A stretch of DNA of 64,000 nucleotides from SIG510 sp045540975 (GCA_045540975.1 JAZQIE010000072.1:6528-70527); one strand, 5' to 3'; shown: positions 1 through 11,948, counted from the first letter of the stretch. Notes: generated by a model not told the origin, from the letters alone. Translations and numbers: made by a program.

Positions 1-2
1 GC

Positions 3-41
3 CGTCTTTTTACCATGAATCAAGGAATTTTATCCGAATAG
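3..41 (+). CDS. recF: Probable 3' end of recF (DNA repair protein RecF), partial
   Basis: Only the last 12 codons (RLFTMNQGILSE) and a TAG stop are present; the rest lies outside the window. The identification is an inference: recF usually sits directly before remB and gyrB in Firmicutes, and RecF proteins often end with a short strand of this kind. The stop lies 10 bases before the remB start. The sequence alone is too short to prove it. Confidence 0.45.
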   Translation, partial: RLFTMNQGILSE

Positions 42-51
42 AGGTGTTTTT

Positions 52-2264
<2,213 letters not shown>

Positions 2265-2291
2265 TTTGCGTGATTGAGAGGAAACAAGCAG

Positions 2292-4796
2292 ATGGCGAAG
2301 AATAAAAAATACGAAGATTCCCATTTCGAGGAATATTTCGATACCCAAACCATTGTCGATATCGACATTGAACAAAGAATGCGCGAGGCATTCATTGACT
2401 ATGCAATGAGTGTCATCATTTCCCGTGCGCTTCCCGACGTGCGTGACGGCTTAAAGCCTGTCCACCGCCGCATCCTCTATTCCATGTTTGAGGAGCATTT
2501 GACGGTTGACAAGCCCTTCTTCAAATCCGCAACCACGGTCGGTAACGTCATCGGTCGTTACCATCCGCACGGTGATGCTTCGGTTTACGATGCAATGGTC
2601 CGTTTGGCGCAGGATTTCTCCATGCGCTATCCCTTGGTGGACGGCCACGGTAACTTCGGTTCGGTCGACGGTGACCCCCCTGCGGCATACCGTTATACCG
2701 AGGCGAGAATGAGCAAACTCGCAAACCTTCTCCTTGAAAATATTGAAAAAAATACGGTTGATTTTGCGCCCAACTTCGATGAAAAGCGCAAAGAACCGGT
2801 TGTTCTCCCCACCCGTGTTCCCACCCTGCTCATCAACGGCAGTTCGGGTATCGCGGTCGGTATGGCGACCAATATCCCGCCGCATAACCTCACCGAGGTG
2901 CTTGACGGTGTCATTGCTCAAATCGACAATCCGGATATCACCGTGGAAGAACTCATGGAGTACATTCAGGGTCCGGATTTCCCGACCAAAGCCTCCATTG
3001 TGGGCAAAAGCGGAATCCGTGCGGCGTATCAAACAGGCCGCGGAAAAATCATCATCCGTGCAAAAGCGGAAATCGAAGAGCATAAAGACGGCACCTCCTC
3101 CATCATCGTGACCGAGCTTCCGTATCAGGTCAACAAAAAGGTGTTGGTGGAATCCATTGCGGAAATGGTCAAGGAAAAGAGAATCGAAGGTCTGTCAGAC
3201 ATTGATGACCATTCCTCCGACCGTGTTGGCATCCGTCTTGAAATCTTCTTAAAACGTGAAGCAAATCCGCAGGTGGTACTCAACCAACTCTTCAAATTCA
3301 CCCGCTTGCAGGACAGCTTCTCCATCAATATGCTTGCAATCGTGGACGGAAAGCCCAAGACCATGGGGCTTAAAGAAGTGATTGCGCACTTCATCACCTT
3401 CCAGGAAGAGGTTGTCACTCGCCGCACCAAATACGATTTGGAAAAGGCAGAGGCGAGAATGCATATTTTGGAAGGGCTGAGAATCGCGCTTGCGAATATC
3501 GACGAGGTCATCCATATCATCCGCAATTCGTATGACGATGCAAAAGAACGTCTCATGGAGCGCTTTAACATGAGCGAAATTCAGGCGCAGAGTGTTCTCG
3601 ATATGCGCCTTGCACAGCTGCAGCGCTTAAACGGCGAGAAAATCGAGCAGGAGTACAACGAACTCCTTGCAAAATGCGAGGAATACCGCGCACTTCTTGC
3701 CGACCGCACAAAACTCATGGCACTCATTAAGGACGAACTCACCGAAATTCGCGACAAATACGGCGATGAAAGACTCACCGAGATTGTCCCGTTTGACGGT
3801 CAGATCGATATTGAAGACGAAGACCTCATCCCGGTCGAGGAATGTGCATATACCTTGACCCATTACGGCTATATCAAGCGCCTGCCGTCCAATACCTACC
3901 GTGCGCAGCGCCGCGGCGGTAAGGGGATTTCGGGCATGAAGACCCGTGAAGAGGACTTCGCGGAAACCTTGTTTATCGCATCCTCGCACGATCATATCCT
4001 GTTCTTTACCAATCAGGGACGGATGTACCGTGTGAAAGGCTATATGATTCCCGAGAGTAGCCGCACCGCAAAGGGCATGAATGTGGTCAACCTCCTTCCG
4101 CTCGAAGAGGGCGAGAAGGTTGCCGCAATGATTCCGATTGCGCAGTTTGAAGAAGGAAAATTCCTCATCATGGCAACCCGCAGCGGGATTGTCAAGAGAA
4201 TCGACCTCGACAAACTCGATACCGCGAGAAAAACCGGTATCCGTGCGCTCACCATCAATGAGGATGACGAACTCATCAAGGTCATGCTCACCGACGGCAG
4301 CAAGGAAGTCATGCTTGCCACCCGTGAGGGTAAGGCAATCCGCTTCTCCGAGACCGATGTCCGCTCCACCGGACGTACCGCGGCAGGTGTTTCGGGCATT
4401 GATTTGGCGGATGGCGACTATGTGGTCGGCGCGGAAGTGGTCGAAGCGGGCAAAGACCTCTTGACTGTGACCGAAAACGGCTTCGGTAAGCGTACTCCGG
4501 TTGAGGAATACCGTTTGCAGAACCGCTACGGTAAGGGTATCACCAACTACAACCTGTCCGACAAGACCGGCAAGGTCGCGGGCATTCAGCTGGTGGACGA
4601 TGACTGCGACGTCATGATGATTTCCGATGACGGCATCATCATCCGTATGGCGGCAGACAGCATTGCCCGTTACGGACGTGTCACCAAGGGCGTCATTTTG
4701 ATGCGCCTCTCCGAGGATGTCCATGTCATCTCGGTCGCCTGCACCGAAAAAGAGCAGGAAGAAGAAGCCGAAGTGACGAATGAATTGCAGGATTAG
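2292..4796 (+). CDS. gyrA: DNA gyrase subunit A
   Basis: The DNA-cleaving subunit of gyrase, 834 residues. The catalytic tyrosine lies in [10 protein letters not shown] near residue 140, and the quinolone-determining region reads [17 protein letters not shown]. The coiled-coil gate region follows, then the C-terminal beta-pinwheel with the GyrA box QRRGGKG near residue 543. The start is the ATG at 2292 behind GAGAGGA; an upstream in-frame TTG is disfavoured because it overlaps that site. At the position equivalent to E. coli Ser83 this protein has Ala, with Ser one residue later. It is in an operon with gyrB. Confidence 0.98.
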   Translation: MAKNKKYEDSHFEEYFDTQTIVDIDIEQRMREAFIDYAMSVIISRALPDVRDGLKPVHRRILYSMFEEHLTVDKPFFKSATTVGNVIGRYHPHGDASVYDAMVRLAQDFSMRYPLVDGHGNFGSVDGDPPAAYRYTEARMSKLANLLLENIEKNTVDFAPNFDEKRKEPVVLPTRVPTLLINGSSGIAVGMATNIPPHNLTEVLDGVIAQIDNPDITVEELMEYIQGPDFPTKASIVGKSGIRAAYQTGRGKIIIRAKAEIEEHKDGTSSIIVTELPYQVNKKVLVESIAEMVKEKRIEGLSDIDDHSSDRVGIRLEIFLKREANPQVVLNQLFKFTRLQDSFSINMLAIVDGKPKTMGLKEVIAHFITFQEEVVTRRTKYDLEKAEARMHILEGLRIALANIDEVIHIIRNSYDDAKERLMERFNMSEIQAQSVLDMRLAQLQRLNGEKIEQEYNELLAKCEEYRALLADRTKLMALIKDELTEIRDKYGDERLTEIVPFDGQIDIEDEDLIPVEECAYTLTHYGYIKRLPSNTYRAQRRGGKGISGMKTREEDFAETLFIASSHDHILFFTNQGRMYRVKGYMIPESSRTAKGMNVVNLLPLEEGEKVAAMIPIAQFEEGKFLIMATRSGIVKRIDLDKLDTARKTGIRALTINEDDELIKVMLTDGSKEVMLATREGKAIRFSETDVRSTGRTAAGVSGIDLADGDYVVGAEVVEAGKDLLTVTENGFGKRTPVEEYRLQNRYGKGITNYNLSDKTGKVAGIQLVDDDCDVMMISDDGIIIRMAADSIARYGRVTKGVILMRLSEDVHVISVACTEKEQEEEAEVTNELQD

Positions 4797-4806
4797 AGGA
4801 AATCCT

Positions 4807-5250
4807 ATGAAAAAACACGTTACTTTGTACACCGACGGCGCGTGCTCGGGAAATCCCGGGCCGGGCGGTTGGGGTGCGATTTTGGTCTACCGCGAAACCG
4901 AGCGTGAGCTTTCGGGCGGCGAGGAGATGACCACAAACAACCGCATGGAGCTTCTTGCGGTCATTGAAGGTCTCTCCCGCTTAAAAGAGCCGTGCCGTGT
5001 CACGGTATACAGTGACAGCCGCTATCTGGTGGATGCCATCAGCCAAGGCTGGGCAGTGCGCTGGAAGCAAAACGGCTGGATGCGCAACAAAAAAGACCGT
5101 GCGCTCAATCCGGATTTGTGGGAGCGCCTGCTCGAACTTCTCACCACCCACGAATGCGAATTTGTTTGGGTCAAGGGCCATGCGGAAAACCCGTATAACA
5201 ACCGTTGCGACCGCCTTGCGGTGGCGGAAAGCCAAAAATTTTTAAAATAA
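4807..5250 (+). CDS. rnhA: Ribonuclease HI
   Basis: Degrades the RNA strand of RNA:DNA hybrids, for example Okazaki primers and R-loops. The 147-residue protein shows the full D-E-D-D active site: [16 protein letters not shown] (first Asp), [13 protein letters not shown] (Glu), [11 protein letters not shown] (second Asp) and [11 protein letters not shown] (last Asp). The length is normal for a single-domain enzyme without the hybrid-binding domain. The start ATG at 4807 lies 10 bases after the gyrA stop, and the ribosome binding site AGAGGAAA overlaps the gyrA stop codon, so translation is probably coupled. Confidence 0.97.
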   Translation: MKKHVTLYTDGACSGNPGPGGWGAILVYRETERELSGGEEMTTNNRMELLAVIEGLSRLKEPCRVTVYSDSRYLVDAISQGWAVRWKQNGWMRNKKDRALNPDLWERLLELLTTHECEFVWVKGHAENPYNNRCDRLAVAESQKFLK

Positions 5251-5305
5251 GTCTTGCAAACCGGCGTGCAAGCGTGTATTGTCATTAGGAAAGGAAGAAC
5301 AAAGC

Positions 5306-6493
5306 ATGCCAAAACTCGTTTATGCAGACAATGCGGCAACCGCGCGTGTCCTGCCGCAGGTCTTGGAGGCCATGCTCCCGTATTTCGGAGAGGAGTATGC
5401 AAATCCGTCCAGTCTGTATCCCTTCGCATACAAAGCAAAAAATGCGGTGGAAGCCGCCCGTGAAAAGGTAGCCGACCTTCTGGGTGCAACCGCGCGTGAA
5501 ATTTATTTCACCAGCTGCGGCTCGGAAGCGGATAACTGGGCAATCAAAGGCGCGGTGCTCGCCTCCAAAAAGGAAAAGAAGCACATCATCACCTCCGCAA
5601 TCGAGCATCATGCGGTGCTGCACACCTGCCAATATCTGGAGAAGAAGGGTGTGGAGGTTACTTATCTCGGCGTGAATGAGGAAGGTCTCATCTCGCTTGA
5701 CGAACTCAAAGCCGCCATCCGTCCCGAAACCGTTCTGATTTCGGTGATGTTTGCAAATAACGAAATCGGCTCCATCCAGCCGATTCGGGAAATCGGCGCC
5801 ATCGCGCGTGAAAACAACATCCTGTTCCATACCGATGCGGTGCAAGCGGCAGGGCATATCCCGATTGACGTTTCCGAAATGAATATCGACCTGCTTGCCC
5901 TCTCGGGTCACAAATTCGGCGCACCCAAAGGCATCGGCGCAATGTACATCCGCAAGGGTGTGCTCATCGACCCGCTCATCCACGGCGGCGGTCACGAGCG
6001 CGGTCGTCGTGCGGGCACCGAAAATGTCCCCTATGCGGTGGGTCTCGGCGTTGCGGCGGAAATTGCCAAAAAACAGATGCCGAGCGAAATGGAGCGCCTC
6101 TCCAAGCTGCGCGACCGCTTGATTGAAGGCGCGCTCAAGCTCCCGTATACCTTCCTGACCGGGCCCAAGGAAAACCGTCTTCCGGGTCTTGCAAGCTTCT
6201 GCATCGAAGGGATTGAGGGCGAAGCGCTGCTGCTGAATCTATTCAATGCGGGCGTGTGTGCATCCTCGGGATCTGCGTGCTCCTCGGGTGATTTAGACCC
6301 GTCGCACGTGCTTCTTGCAATCGGGCTTCCGCACCATGTTGCGCACGGCTCACTCCGTCTCTCGCTCGGTGAAGTAAATACCGAGGAAGACGTTGACCAT
6401 ATCTTGGAGGCTCTGCCCCAAGTCGTTTCCAAACTTCGCAGTATGTCGCCGGTTTGGGATAACGGAAAACCCATGTGGCATATCGAAGATTAA
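5306..6493 (+). CDS. iscS: Cysteine desulfurase (IscS/NifS family)
   Basis: A PLP enzyme that takes sulfur from cysteine as an enzyme persulfide and passes it to the scaffold encoded next door for Fe-S cluster assembly. In the 395 residues the N-terminal [12 protein letters not shown], the HHAVLH and HTDAVQAAG motifs and the PLP lysine in [12 protein letters not shown] (near residue 202) are visible. The sulfur-carrying loop [15 protein letters not shown] is near residue 323. The ATG at 5306 follows an AGGAAAGGA site; an in-frame TTG nine codons upstream is less likely. The gap to iscU is only 13 bases and no IscR-type repressor is encoded here, so regulation is not obvious. Confidence 0.94.
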   Translation: MPKLVYADNAATARVLPQVLEAMLPYFGEEYANPSSLYPFAYKAKNAVEAAREKVADLLGATAREIYFTSCGSEADNWAIKGAVLASKKEKKHIITSAIEHHAVLHTCQYLEKKGVEVTYLGVNEEGLISLDELKAAIRPETVLISVMFANNEIGSIQPIREIGAIARENNILFHTDAVQAAGHIPIDVSEMNIDLLALSGHKFGAPKGIGAMYIRKGVLIDPLIHGGGHERGRRAGTENVPYAVGLGVAAEIAKKQMPSEMERLSKLRDRLIEGALKLPYTFLTGPKENRLPGLASFCIEGIEGEALLLNLFNAGVCASSGSACSSGDLDPSHVLLAIGLPHHVAHGSLRLSLGEVNTEEDVDHILEALPQVVSKLRSMSPVWDNGKPMWHIED

Positions 6494-6506
6494 GGAGGAA
6501 ACCAAA

Positions 6507-6947
6507 ATGTACAGCGATAAAGTATTGGACCATTTCTCAAACCCGAGAAATGTCGGTGAATTGGAAGATGCAAATGCGGTCGGCACCGTGGGAAACCCCA
6601 AGTGTGGCGACATTATGAAAATGTACCTCAAAATCGAGGACGGCGTCATCGTAGATGCGAAGTTTAAAACCTTCGGCTGCGGTGCTGCGGTCGCAACCTC
6701 GAGCATGGCGACCGAGCTGGTCAAGGGCAAGCGCGTGGAAGATGCGCTCAAACTCACCAACCAGGCGGTGGTCGATGCGCTTGACGGTCTGCCCCCCGCA
6801 AAAATCCATTGCTCGGTCCTCGCGGAAGAAGCAATCAAAACCGCGATTGCGGATTATTATAAGAGTCAGGGCATTGACCCGACTCCCATTATCGGGTGCT
6901 CGGGAGACTGCGCGCATTGCTGCGGTCACGACCATCACGAAGAATAA
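6507..6947 (+). CDS. iscU: Fe-S cluster assembly scaffold protein (IscU/NifU N-domain)
   Basis: The scaffold on which Fe-S clusters are built with sulfur from the preceding desulfurase. The 146-residue protein starts MYSDKVLDHFSNPRN, typical of NifU-like scaffolds. It has the three cluster-ligand cysteines in GNPKCGD, FGCGAAVATSS and IHCSVLAEEAI. The C terminus carries an additional Cys/His-rich tail, GCSGDCAHCCGHDHHEE, not needed by the minimal IscU fold and possibly an extra metal site. The ATG at 6507 has an AAGGAGG site directly after the iscS stop. The pair forms a minimal isc operon ended by a terminator. Confidence 0.93.
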   Translation: MYSDKVLDHFSNPRNVGELEDANAVGTVGNPKCGDIMKMYLKIEDGVIVDAKFKTFGCGAAVATSSMATELVKGKRVEDALKLTNQAVVDALDGLPPAKIHCSVLAEEAIKTAIADYYKSQGIDPTPIIGCSGDCAHCCGHDHHEE

Positions 6948-6954
6948 ATACAGG

Positions 6955-6994
6955 AAAAACGGCGGAATTTCAGATAAAATTTCGCCGTTTTTTT
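6955..6994 (+). terminator. Intrinsic terminator after iscU
   Basis: A hairpin pairs ACGGCG(g)AATTT with AAATTTCGCCGT around a five-base loop and is followed by seven Ts. It closes the run from remB or gyrB to iscU. Confidence 0.85.
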
Positions 6995-7011
6995 GAAAAA
7001 ATGGAGGAAAA

Positions 7012-8379
7012 ATGAGAGAAAAATTTTCGTCCCGTCTGGGATTTTTGCTGATTACCGCAGGCTGCGCCATCGGGCTTGGAAATGTGTGGAGATTCCCGTA
7101 CATCATCGGTCGTTACGGCGGCGGCACCGTGCTTTTGGTGTATCTGGTTTTTCTTGCGGTCATCGGGATTCCGCTTGCCACCATGGAGCTTGCGGTGGGG
7201 CGCGCGAGTAAGCAGTCGGTCGCCACATCCTTCAAAACCTTAGAGCCAAAGGGCACCAAGTGGCACATCCAAAGCATCCTTGCGGTCGCGGGAAACTACT
7301 TGCTCATGATGTTTTATACCACGGTTTCGGGCTGGGTGCTCGCGTATCTTTGGAAAACCGCAACCGGCGCGTTTTCGGGTCTTTCCCCCGAGGGTGTGGG
7401 TGCGGCATTCACCGCCTTGCAGGGAAATACGTGGGAGATGCTCTTCTGGATGCTGCTCTCGGTCGCAATCGGGCTTCTCGTCTGTGTGCTGGGGTTAAAC
7501 CGCGGCGTGGAAGGGATTACCAAAATCATGATGGTGGCGCTCTTTGTCCTCCTCATTGTGCTTGGGATTCATTGTGCGCGCCTTCCGGGTGCAATCGAAG
7601 GGCTCAAATTCTATCTCCTGCCCAGTAAAGAGCGTTTCTTGGCGCATGGCTTTGGTGAAACCCTCTTTGCCGCAATGGGGCAGGCGCTGTTTACCCTCTC
7701 CATCGGCATCGGCTCGATTTCGATTTTCGGCAGTTACATCGGAAAAGAAAAACGCCTGCTCGGTGAGGCGGTCCGAATCACCGCGCTGGACACCTTGGTC
7801 GCACTGCTTTCGGGTGTCATCGTATTCTCCGCCTGCGCCTCCTTCGGGGTGGACCAAACCCAAGGCCCGGGGCTGATTTTCGTTACCCTTCCGAATGTCT
7901 TCAACCAAATGGCGGGCGGCCGTATTTGGGGAATTTTGTTCTTCCTCTGCATGAGCTTTGCCGCGCTTTCCACCGTGATTGCGGTGTTTGAAAACATTGT
8001 GAGCTTCGCGGTGGATTTGTGGGGCTGGACAAGAAAAAAAGCGGTCGCGCTCAATGCGATTTTGCTCCCCGTACTCTCGATTCCGTGTGTGCTGGGATTT
8101 ACCGTACTCAAAGGATTCCGGCCGCTTGGCGCGGGTACCAACATCATGGATTTGGAGGACTTTTTGGTCTCCAATAACCTGCTCATCTTGGGCTGTCTGG
8201 TGTTTTTGCTCTTCTGCGTGTGTAAACGCGGATGGGGATACAAGGCGTTTTTGGAGGAGGCAAACACGGGTGAAGGCATGAAATTCCCGAAATGGGCGTA
8301 CTTTTACCTCAAATATATCCTCCCCGTCTTCTTACTCTTCGTCTTCGTGATGGGGTATTATAATCTGTTCTTCAAATAA
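7012..8379 (+). CDS. Sodium-dependent transporter, NSS (neurotransmitter:sodium symporter) family
   Basis: A polytopic membrane symporter, 455 residues, of the bacterial NSS family (LeuT/TnaT/MhsT relatives), which import amino acids or related compounds with sodium. The first helix has the family signature AGCAIGLGNVWRFPYIIG, with the unwound glycine-rich stretch that binds sodium and substrate. The rest is consistent with about 11 or 12 helices, including SIGIGSISIFGSYI and the SFAALSTVIAVFENIV segment. The substrate cannot be read from the sequence. It is a single gene between two terminators with a GGAGGAAAA site before the ATG. Confidence 0.9.
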   Translation: MREKFSSRLGFLLITAGCAIGLGNVWRFPYIIGRYGGGTVLLVYLVFLAVIGIPLATMELAVGRASKQSVATSFKTLEPKGTKWHIQSILAVAGNYLLMMFYTTVSGWVLAYLWKTATGAFSGLSPEGVGAAFTALQGNTWEMLFWMLLSVAIGLLVCVLGLNRGVEGITKIMMVALFVLLIVLGIHCARLPGAIEGLKFYLLPSKERFLAHGFGETLFAAMGQALFTLSIGIGSISIFGSYIGKEKRLLGEAVRITALDTLVALLSGVIVFSACASFGVDQTQGPGLIFVTLPNVFNQMAGGRIWGILFFLCMSFAALSTVIAVFENIVSFAVDLWGWTRKKAVALNAILLPVLSIPCVLGFTVLKGFRPLGAGTNIMDLEDFLVSNNLLILGCLVFLLFCVCKRGWGYKAFLEEANTGEGMKFPKWAYFYLKYILPVFLLFVFVMGYYNLFFK

Positions 8380-8381
8380 AT

Positions 8382-8413
8382 AAAAAAGAGCCGTCGTGTG
8401 ACGGCTCTTTTTT
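8382..8413. terminator. Bidirectional terminator between the NSS and CDF genes
   Basis: Perfect inverted repeat GAGCCGTC-gtgt-GACGGCTC flanked by six As and six Ts, so it can stop transcription from both convergent genes. It touches the stop codon of the CDF gene. Confidence 0.9.
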
Positions 8414-9234
8414 CATGGGCGGGGATCCTCACGGTCAAATTCCAGAGTGGCGTGGGGGATGCCGAGGGAGTTGAGTGCTTCGCGCAGGGGTTGTTTCAAC
8501 GCGGGGTCTGCGACCACGTGCATGGTGGCGGTATGGGTGTTCCCGTCCAGACTCCAGACATGGATGTGTCGGACATCGTGTACCCCGTCGATATCGCATA
8601 GTGTCGCGCGGATGTGTGCGGGGTCAAGCCCTTCGGGTACCGCTTGCAGAAAGATGCGAAACAGAGAATTGAGGAGCTTTGCCGCATGAATCAGGATGAC
8701 CGCGGCGGTGAGAATCGAGAGGATGGGGTCGAGGATTGCGAAGTCGGTAAAGCGCATGACGATTGCACCGATGAGCACCACAACCCAGCCCAACGCATCC
8801 TCCCAAAGGTGCAGATTCACCGCTTTTTGACTCAGCGATGTCCCTTTTTGGGTGAAAAATACCGCGGCGGAATTGATGATTACACCGACGATTGCAAAGA
8901 GAATCATGCCGTCATAGTGAATCGGGATGGGGTGGAGGATGCGAAGAATCGCGTGATACAACACACCCAACGAGCCCAAAATCAAAATCACGGTTGTGAG
9001 GACCCCGCCGAGCAGGGAAAATCGGGCATATCCGTAAGTATAGCGCCCATCGGGTGCGCGGTGGCTTTTTCGCTCAAAGAGATAGGAAAAACAGATGCTG
9101 ACCGCGTCTCCGAAATCGTGGACCGCATCGGAAAGAAGTGCGATGCTTCCGATGAAAAGTCCGCCCACCAACTCAAAAACAGAGAACGCGAGATTTAAAA
9201 GAAAAGCGACAAAAATATTTCGTTCGGTCTGCAT
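8413..9234 (-). CDS. Cation diffusion facilitator family transporter (CzcD/ZitB type)
   Basis: A metal/proton antiporter that exports divalent cations such as zinc, 273 residues. Six membrane helices are followed by a short cytoplasmic domain. The metal-binding pairs typical of CDF proteins are visible as SDAVHDFGDAVS in helix 2 and HLWEDALGWV in helix 5. The cytoplasmic end (VHDVRHIHVWSLDGN) matches the ferredoxin-like dimer domain. The ATG at 9234 has a CAGGAGG site; longer upstream starts are not supported by a ribosome binding site. The metal is uncertain; zinc is the most common in this subgroup. Confidence 0.9.
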   Translation of the reverse strand: MQTERNIFVAFLLNLAFSVFELVGGLFIGSIALLSDAVHDFGDAVSICFSYLFERKSHRAPDGRYTYGYARFSLLGGVLTTVILILGSLGVLYHAILRILHPIPIHYDGMILFAIVGVIINSAAVFFTQKGTSLSQKAVNLHLWEDALGWVVVLIGAIVMRFTDFAILDPILSILTAAVILIHAAKLLNSLFRIFLQAVPEGLDPAHIRATLCDIDGVHDVRHIHVWSLDGNTHTATMHVVADPALKQPLREALNSLGIPHATLEFDREDPRP

Positions 9235-9311
9235 AAAGAACCTCCTGTGTTTGCTATTACCACGATATGAAAAAAACACAAAATTGTGCATGGAAAAAAC
9301 CGTCAAAACAC

Positions 9312-9340
9312 TTGACATTGACACCGATTTATAGTAAACT
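9312..9340 (+). promoter_or_regulatory. Sigma-A type promoter of the M23 peptidase gene
   Basis: TTGACA at 9312 and TAAACT at 9335 with a 17-base spacer, 45 bases before the GTG start. Confidence 0.75.
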
Positions 9341-9384
9341 GTAACAAGTTTGTTACCGAATGTAACCGAAAGGAGGGAGAACGC

Positions 9385-11010
9385 GTGTCGAGAAAATCCA
9401 AGCACGATGAAACATCGGTCGGACTGGAATATGTTGCTCGGGAAGAACGGGGCGCTGCGCCGTCGTTTGGGGCGAAACTGTGGGAATGCTTTGCGCGCAA
9501 GAGCTATCAGGTTTCCGCTCGTCTGCTCGCACTCAGCAGAGTGTGTAAGAAGCGCGTTCTGATTCCTTGTGCATTATATACCCTTGCGCTTGCGGATGTT
9601 GTATCCAAGGGCGCGCAGTGGCTGTGGTTTCACACCGTCTGCACCGCACACGATGTGCATGTTTCTCTGTCGCGCCTGAAGGCAAACCGCATCACCGCGG
9701 CGTGCATGATGGCATCGCTCACCTTTGCGGTGATTTCCAGCACCTTCTTCGGACTTGGCTTCTCGCTGAGTGTCAACGGCGAAGAGGTCGGATATATCAT
9801 GAACGCGGAGGATTTGAGCCTCGCGGTCAAGAATGTGGAAACACAGGTCAGTGCGGCGTTGGGGCATCCTTACGGACTCAAGCCGAACACCAAACTCACC
9901 TTCGGTCTGGTTGAGCGCGACCGTGTGCTGACCGCCGAGGATGTGGAAAAGAAACTGGTGGATGCGGTCAGCGATATTTCCGAGATGTATGTCCTCACCG
10001 TGGACGGCGAGGTAATCGGCGCAAGCTATAATCCGGGAATGCTGCAGCGGATTTTGGACGGATTTTATACGGTCTCCGATCGCGATACCGTGCTTTCCTC
10101 CTCGTTTAGCCGCAATGTCAAGATTGAAAAGACGGTTGCGGAGACCTCGCTTTTGAAATCGGATACCGAGATTTTGGAAACTCTTTCCGCAAACATCACG
10201 GAAGACCGTTATTATACCATCCGTCGCGGTGATACCTGGGATGCAATCGCGCAGGAACACGGAATGTCCTCCGCGCAGCTCAAGGAGATGAATCCGAGCG
10301 TTTCTCTCCGCCGCGGCAACAAGCTTTTGGTTGCAAAAGCGATTCCGTATCTCACGGTGGAACGTGTGGTGCAGGAAACCACGGTGGAATCCGTTGCATA
10401 CAAGACGGTGGAAACAAAAACCGACTCGCTTTATGTGGGAACACGCCGTGTCAAGACCAAAGGTGTGCGCGGCAATGCCCGTGTGACCAAGAAAAACACC
10501 TTTGAAAACGGTGAGTTGGTCGCGTCCGAGCAAATCTCCTATGAAGTTTTAAAGCAGCCGACAGACGAAGAAATTCAAGTCGGTACAAAGCCGCTTCCCT
10601 CTGTGCGCGGAATCAGCGCATCGGGTGACGGTCTTGCGACCGGAAGCATGATTCGTCCGGTCAGCGGTGCGATTGTTTACTCGGATTACGGGTACCGCAA
10701 GAGCGGGTTCCATTCGGGTATCGACTTTGCCACCACGGCGGGGACTCCGGTCCGCGCGGCGGACGGCGGCACGGTCACCTTCGCAGGCTGGAAGGGTGAC
10801 TTCGGAAACTTGGTCATCATCAGCCATGGCAACGGACTTTCCACATACTATGCGCACAACGCGAAACTTACGGTCCGTGTGGGACAAAAGGTCTCTCGCG
10901 GTCAGCAGATTGCATCGGTGGGCAGTACCGGTCGCAGCACCGGTCCGCATTGCCACTTTGAAGTGCGTGTGGGCGGTAAAACCGTCAACCCGTGGCGGTA
11001 TATTTCTTAA
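9385..11010 (+). CDS. Membrane-anchored LysM, G5 and M23 peptidase domain protein
   Basis: A cell-wall endopeptidase, 541 residues, placed outside the membrane by a single hydrophobic segment near residues 108-130 after a basic, cytoplasm-like N terminus. A LysM peptidoglycan-binding repeat follows (YYTIRRGDTWDAIAQEHG, about residue 275), then a G5 domain (about residues 320-400). The C-terminal M23 metallopeptidase has the zinc ligands HSGIDFA (near residue 448) and HCHFEV (near residue 526). M23 enzymes cut peptide cross-bridges in peptidoglycan. The GTG start at 9385 is supported by AGGAGGGAG. The same LysM-G5-M23 layout is common in Clostridia. Confidence 0.9.
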   Translation: MSRKSKHDETSVGLEYVAREERGAAPSFGAKLWECFARKSYQVSARLLALSRVCKKRVLIPCALYTLALADVVSKGAQWLWFHTVCTAHDVHVSLSRLKANRITAACMMASLTFAVISSTFFGLGFSLSVNGEEVGYIMNAEDLSLAVKNVETQVSAALGHPYGLKPNTKLTFGLVERDRVLTAEDVEKKLVDAVSDISEMYVLTVDGEVIGASYNPGMLQRILDGFYTVSDRDTVLSSSFSRNVKIEKTVAETSLLKSDTEILETLSANITEDRYYTIRRGDTWDAIAQEHGMSSAQLKEMNPSVSLRRGNKLLVAKAIPYLTVERVVQETTVESVAYKTVETKTDSLYVGTRRVKTKGVRGNARVTKKNTFENGELVASEQISYEVLKQPTDEEIQVGTKPLPSVRGISASGDGLATGSMIRPVSGAIVYSDYGYRKSGFHSGIDFATTAGTPVRAADGGTVTFAGWKGDFGNLVIISHGNGLSTYYAHNAKLTVRVGQKVSRGQQIASVGSTGRSTGPHCHFEVRVGGKTVNPWRYIS

Positions 11011-11016
11011 AAACCG

Positions 11017-11043
11017 CGGCGGCAAACATTGTGTTTGCCGCCG
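11017..11043 (+). terminator. Hairpin after the M23 gene, overlapping the next promoter
   Basis: A 12-base-pair perfect stem, CGGCGGCAAACA with TGTTTGCCGCCG, and a TTG loop. The following ATTTGTTGT is only weakly T-rich, so termination may be partial. The loop and 3' arm supply the -35 element of the downstream promoter. Confidence 0.65.
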
Positions 11044-11057
11044 ATTTGTTGTATAAT
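11029..11057 (+). promoter_or_regulatory. Promoter of the pyridoxamine kinase gene
   Basis: TTGTGT at 11029 and TATAAT at 11052 with a 17-base spacer. The -35 element lies inside the preceding terminator-like hairpin. Confidence 0.6.
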
Positions 11058-11081
11058 GAATGCAGAAGGAGGTGAGGGGAC

Positions 11082-11915
11082 ATGAAACACGCGGTCAAGC
11101 GTTGTGCGGTCATCAATGATTTATCCGGCTTTGGGAGATGTTCTCTCACAGTCGCAATCCCCATTTTAAGCGCGCTTGGGATTCAGGCGTGCCCGCTTCC
11201 CACCGCGATTTTGTCCAACCACACGGGTTGGGACGAGTATTACTTCGAGGATTTTACCGACCGTATGCGCGATTACGCATCGTATTGGGAGAAGCTTGGC
11301 TTGGAATTCGATTCGATTTATACCGGATTTTTGGGCAGCGAACAGCAGGTCGAAGCGATTTTGGAGTTTGTCGAGAAATTCCAAAAGCCCGAGACCCTCT
11401 TGTTTGTCGACCCTGCCATGGCAGACCACGGCGAGTTTTACTCCACCTGCACCAAAGAACTCTGCGATAAAATGCGTGAGTTGGTGCGCCATGCGGATAT
11501 CATCACCCCGAATCTGACCGAGGCGTGTTTACTCTGCGAGGTGCCGTATCTGGGCAATGCCGACCGTGTCTCTTATGAAGAGGTTTACGCGCTTGGCGAA
11601 AAGCTTGCGGATATGGGACCCAAGCAGGTCATCATCACGGGTGTCAAATGCGGGGATTTGGTGGCAAATGTGGTCATTGACCGTTTGCGCGGTGCGCGAT
11701 TTGTCATTGAAAGTCCGCACATCTCCTGCGAATACTGCGGGACGGGGGATACCTTCGCATCCGTGCTGTGCGGGTATTTAACCCTCGGGATGAATTCCCA
11801 CGAAGCACTCACCAAAACCTCGAAATTTGTTGCGAAAACCATCGAGTTTTCCTTCGAACACGGGGTGCCGCCGCTGGAAGGCGTGGCATTTGAGCCGTTT
11901 TTACAAGAATTATAA
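11082..11915 (+). CDS. pdxY: Pyridoxamine/pyridoxal kinase (PfkB-like)
   Basis: Phosphorylates pyridoxal, pyridoxine or pyridoxamine in the vitamin B6 salvage route; cytoplasmic, 277 residues. The N terminus INDLSGFGRCSLTVAIPIL, the conserved TAILSNHTG and TGFLGS segments and the anion-hole motif YCGTGDTFASVLCGY near residue 217 identify the pyridoxal-kinase branch of the ribokinase fold. The general base is the Asp in GTGD. It has an AGGAGGTGAG site and its own promoter, and ends at a shared terminator. The exact vitamer preference is unknown. Confidence 0.88.
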   Translation: MKHAVKRCAVINDLSGFGRCSLTVAIPILSALGIQACPLPTAILSNHTGWDEYYFEDFTDRMRDYASYWEKLGLEFDSIYTGFLGSEQQVEAILEFVEKFQKPETLLFVDPAMADHGEFYSTCTKELCDKMRELVRHADIITPNLTEACLLCEVPYLGNADRVSYEEVYALGEKLADMGPKQVIITGVKCGDLVANVVIDRLRGARFVIESPHISCEYCGTGDTFASVLCGYLTLGMNSHEALTKTSKFVAKTIEFSFEHGVPPLEGVAFEPFLQEL

Positions 11916-11916
11916 G

Positions 11917-11948
11917 AAAAGAGTGGTGAATGTTTCACCACTCTTTTT
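11917..11948. terminator. Bidirectional terminator
   Basis: AAAAGAGTGGTGAA-tg-TTTCACCACTCTTTTT, between two convergent genes. It overlaps the last codons of the minus-strand gene. Confidence 0.85.

Noticed and set aside
3627..4832. Open reading frame of 401 codons antisense to gyrA
   Set aside because: Shadow frame of gyrA caused by codon bias; no start signal and no recognisable domain.
8614..9198. Plus-strand frame of 194 codons inside the CDF gene
   Set aside because: Antisense to a well-supported CDF transporter, low complexity and charged composition.
9574..10533. Open reading frame of 319 codons antisense to the M23 peptidase gene
   Set aside because: Shadow of a gene with clear LysM, G5 and M23 domains; no independent evidence.
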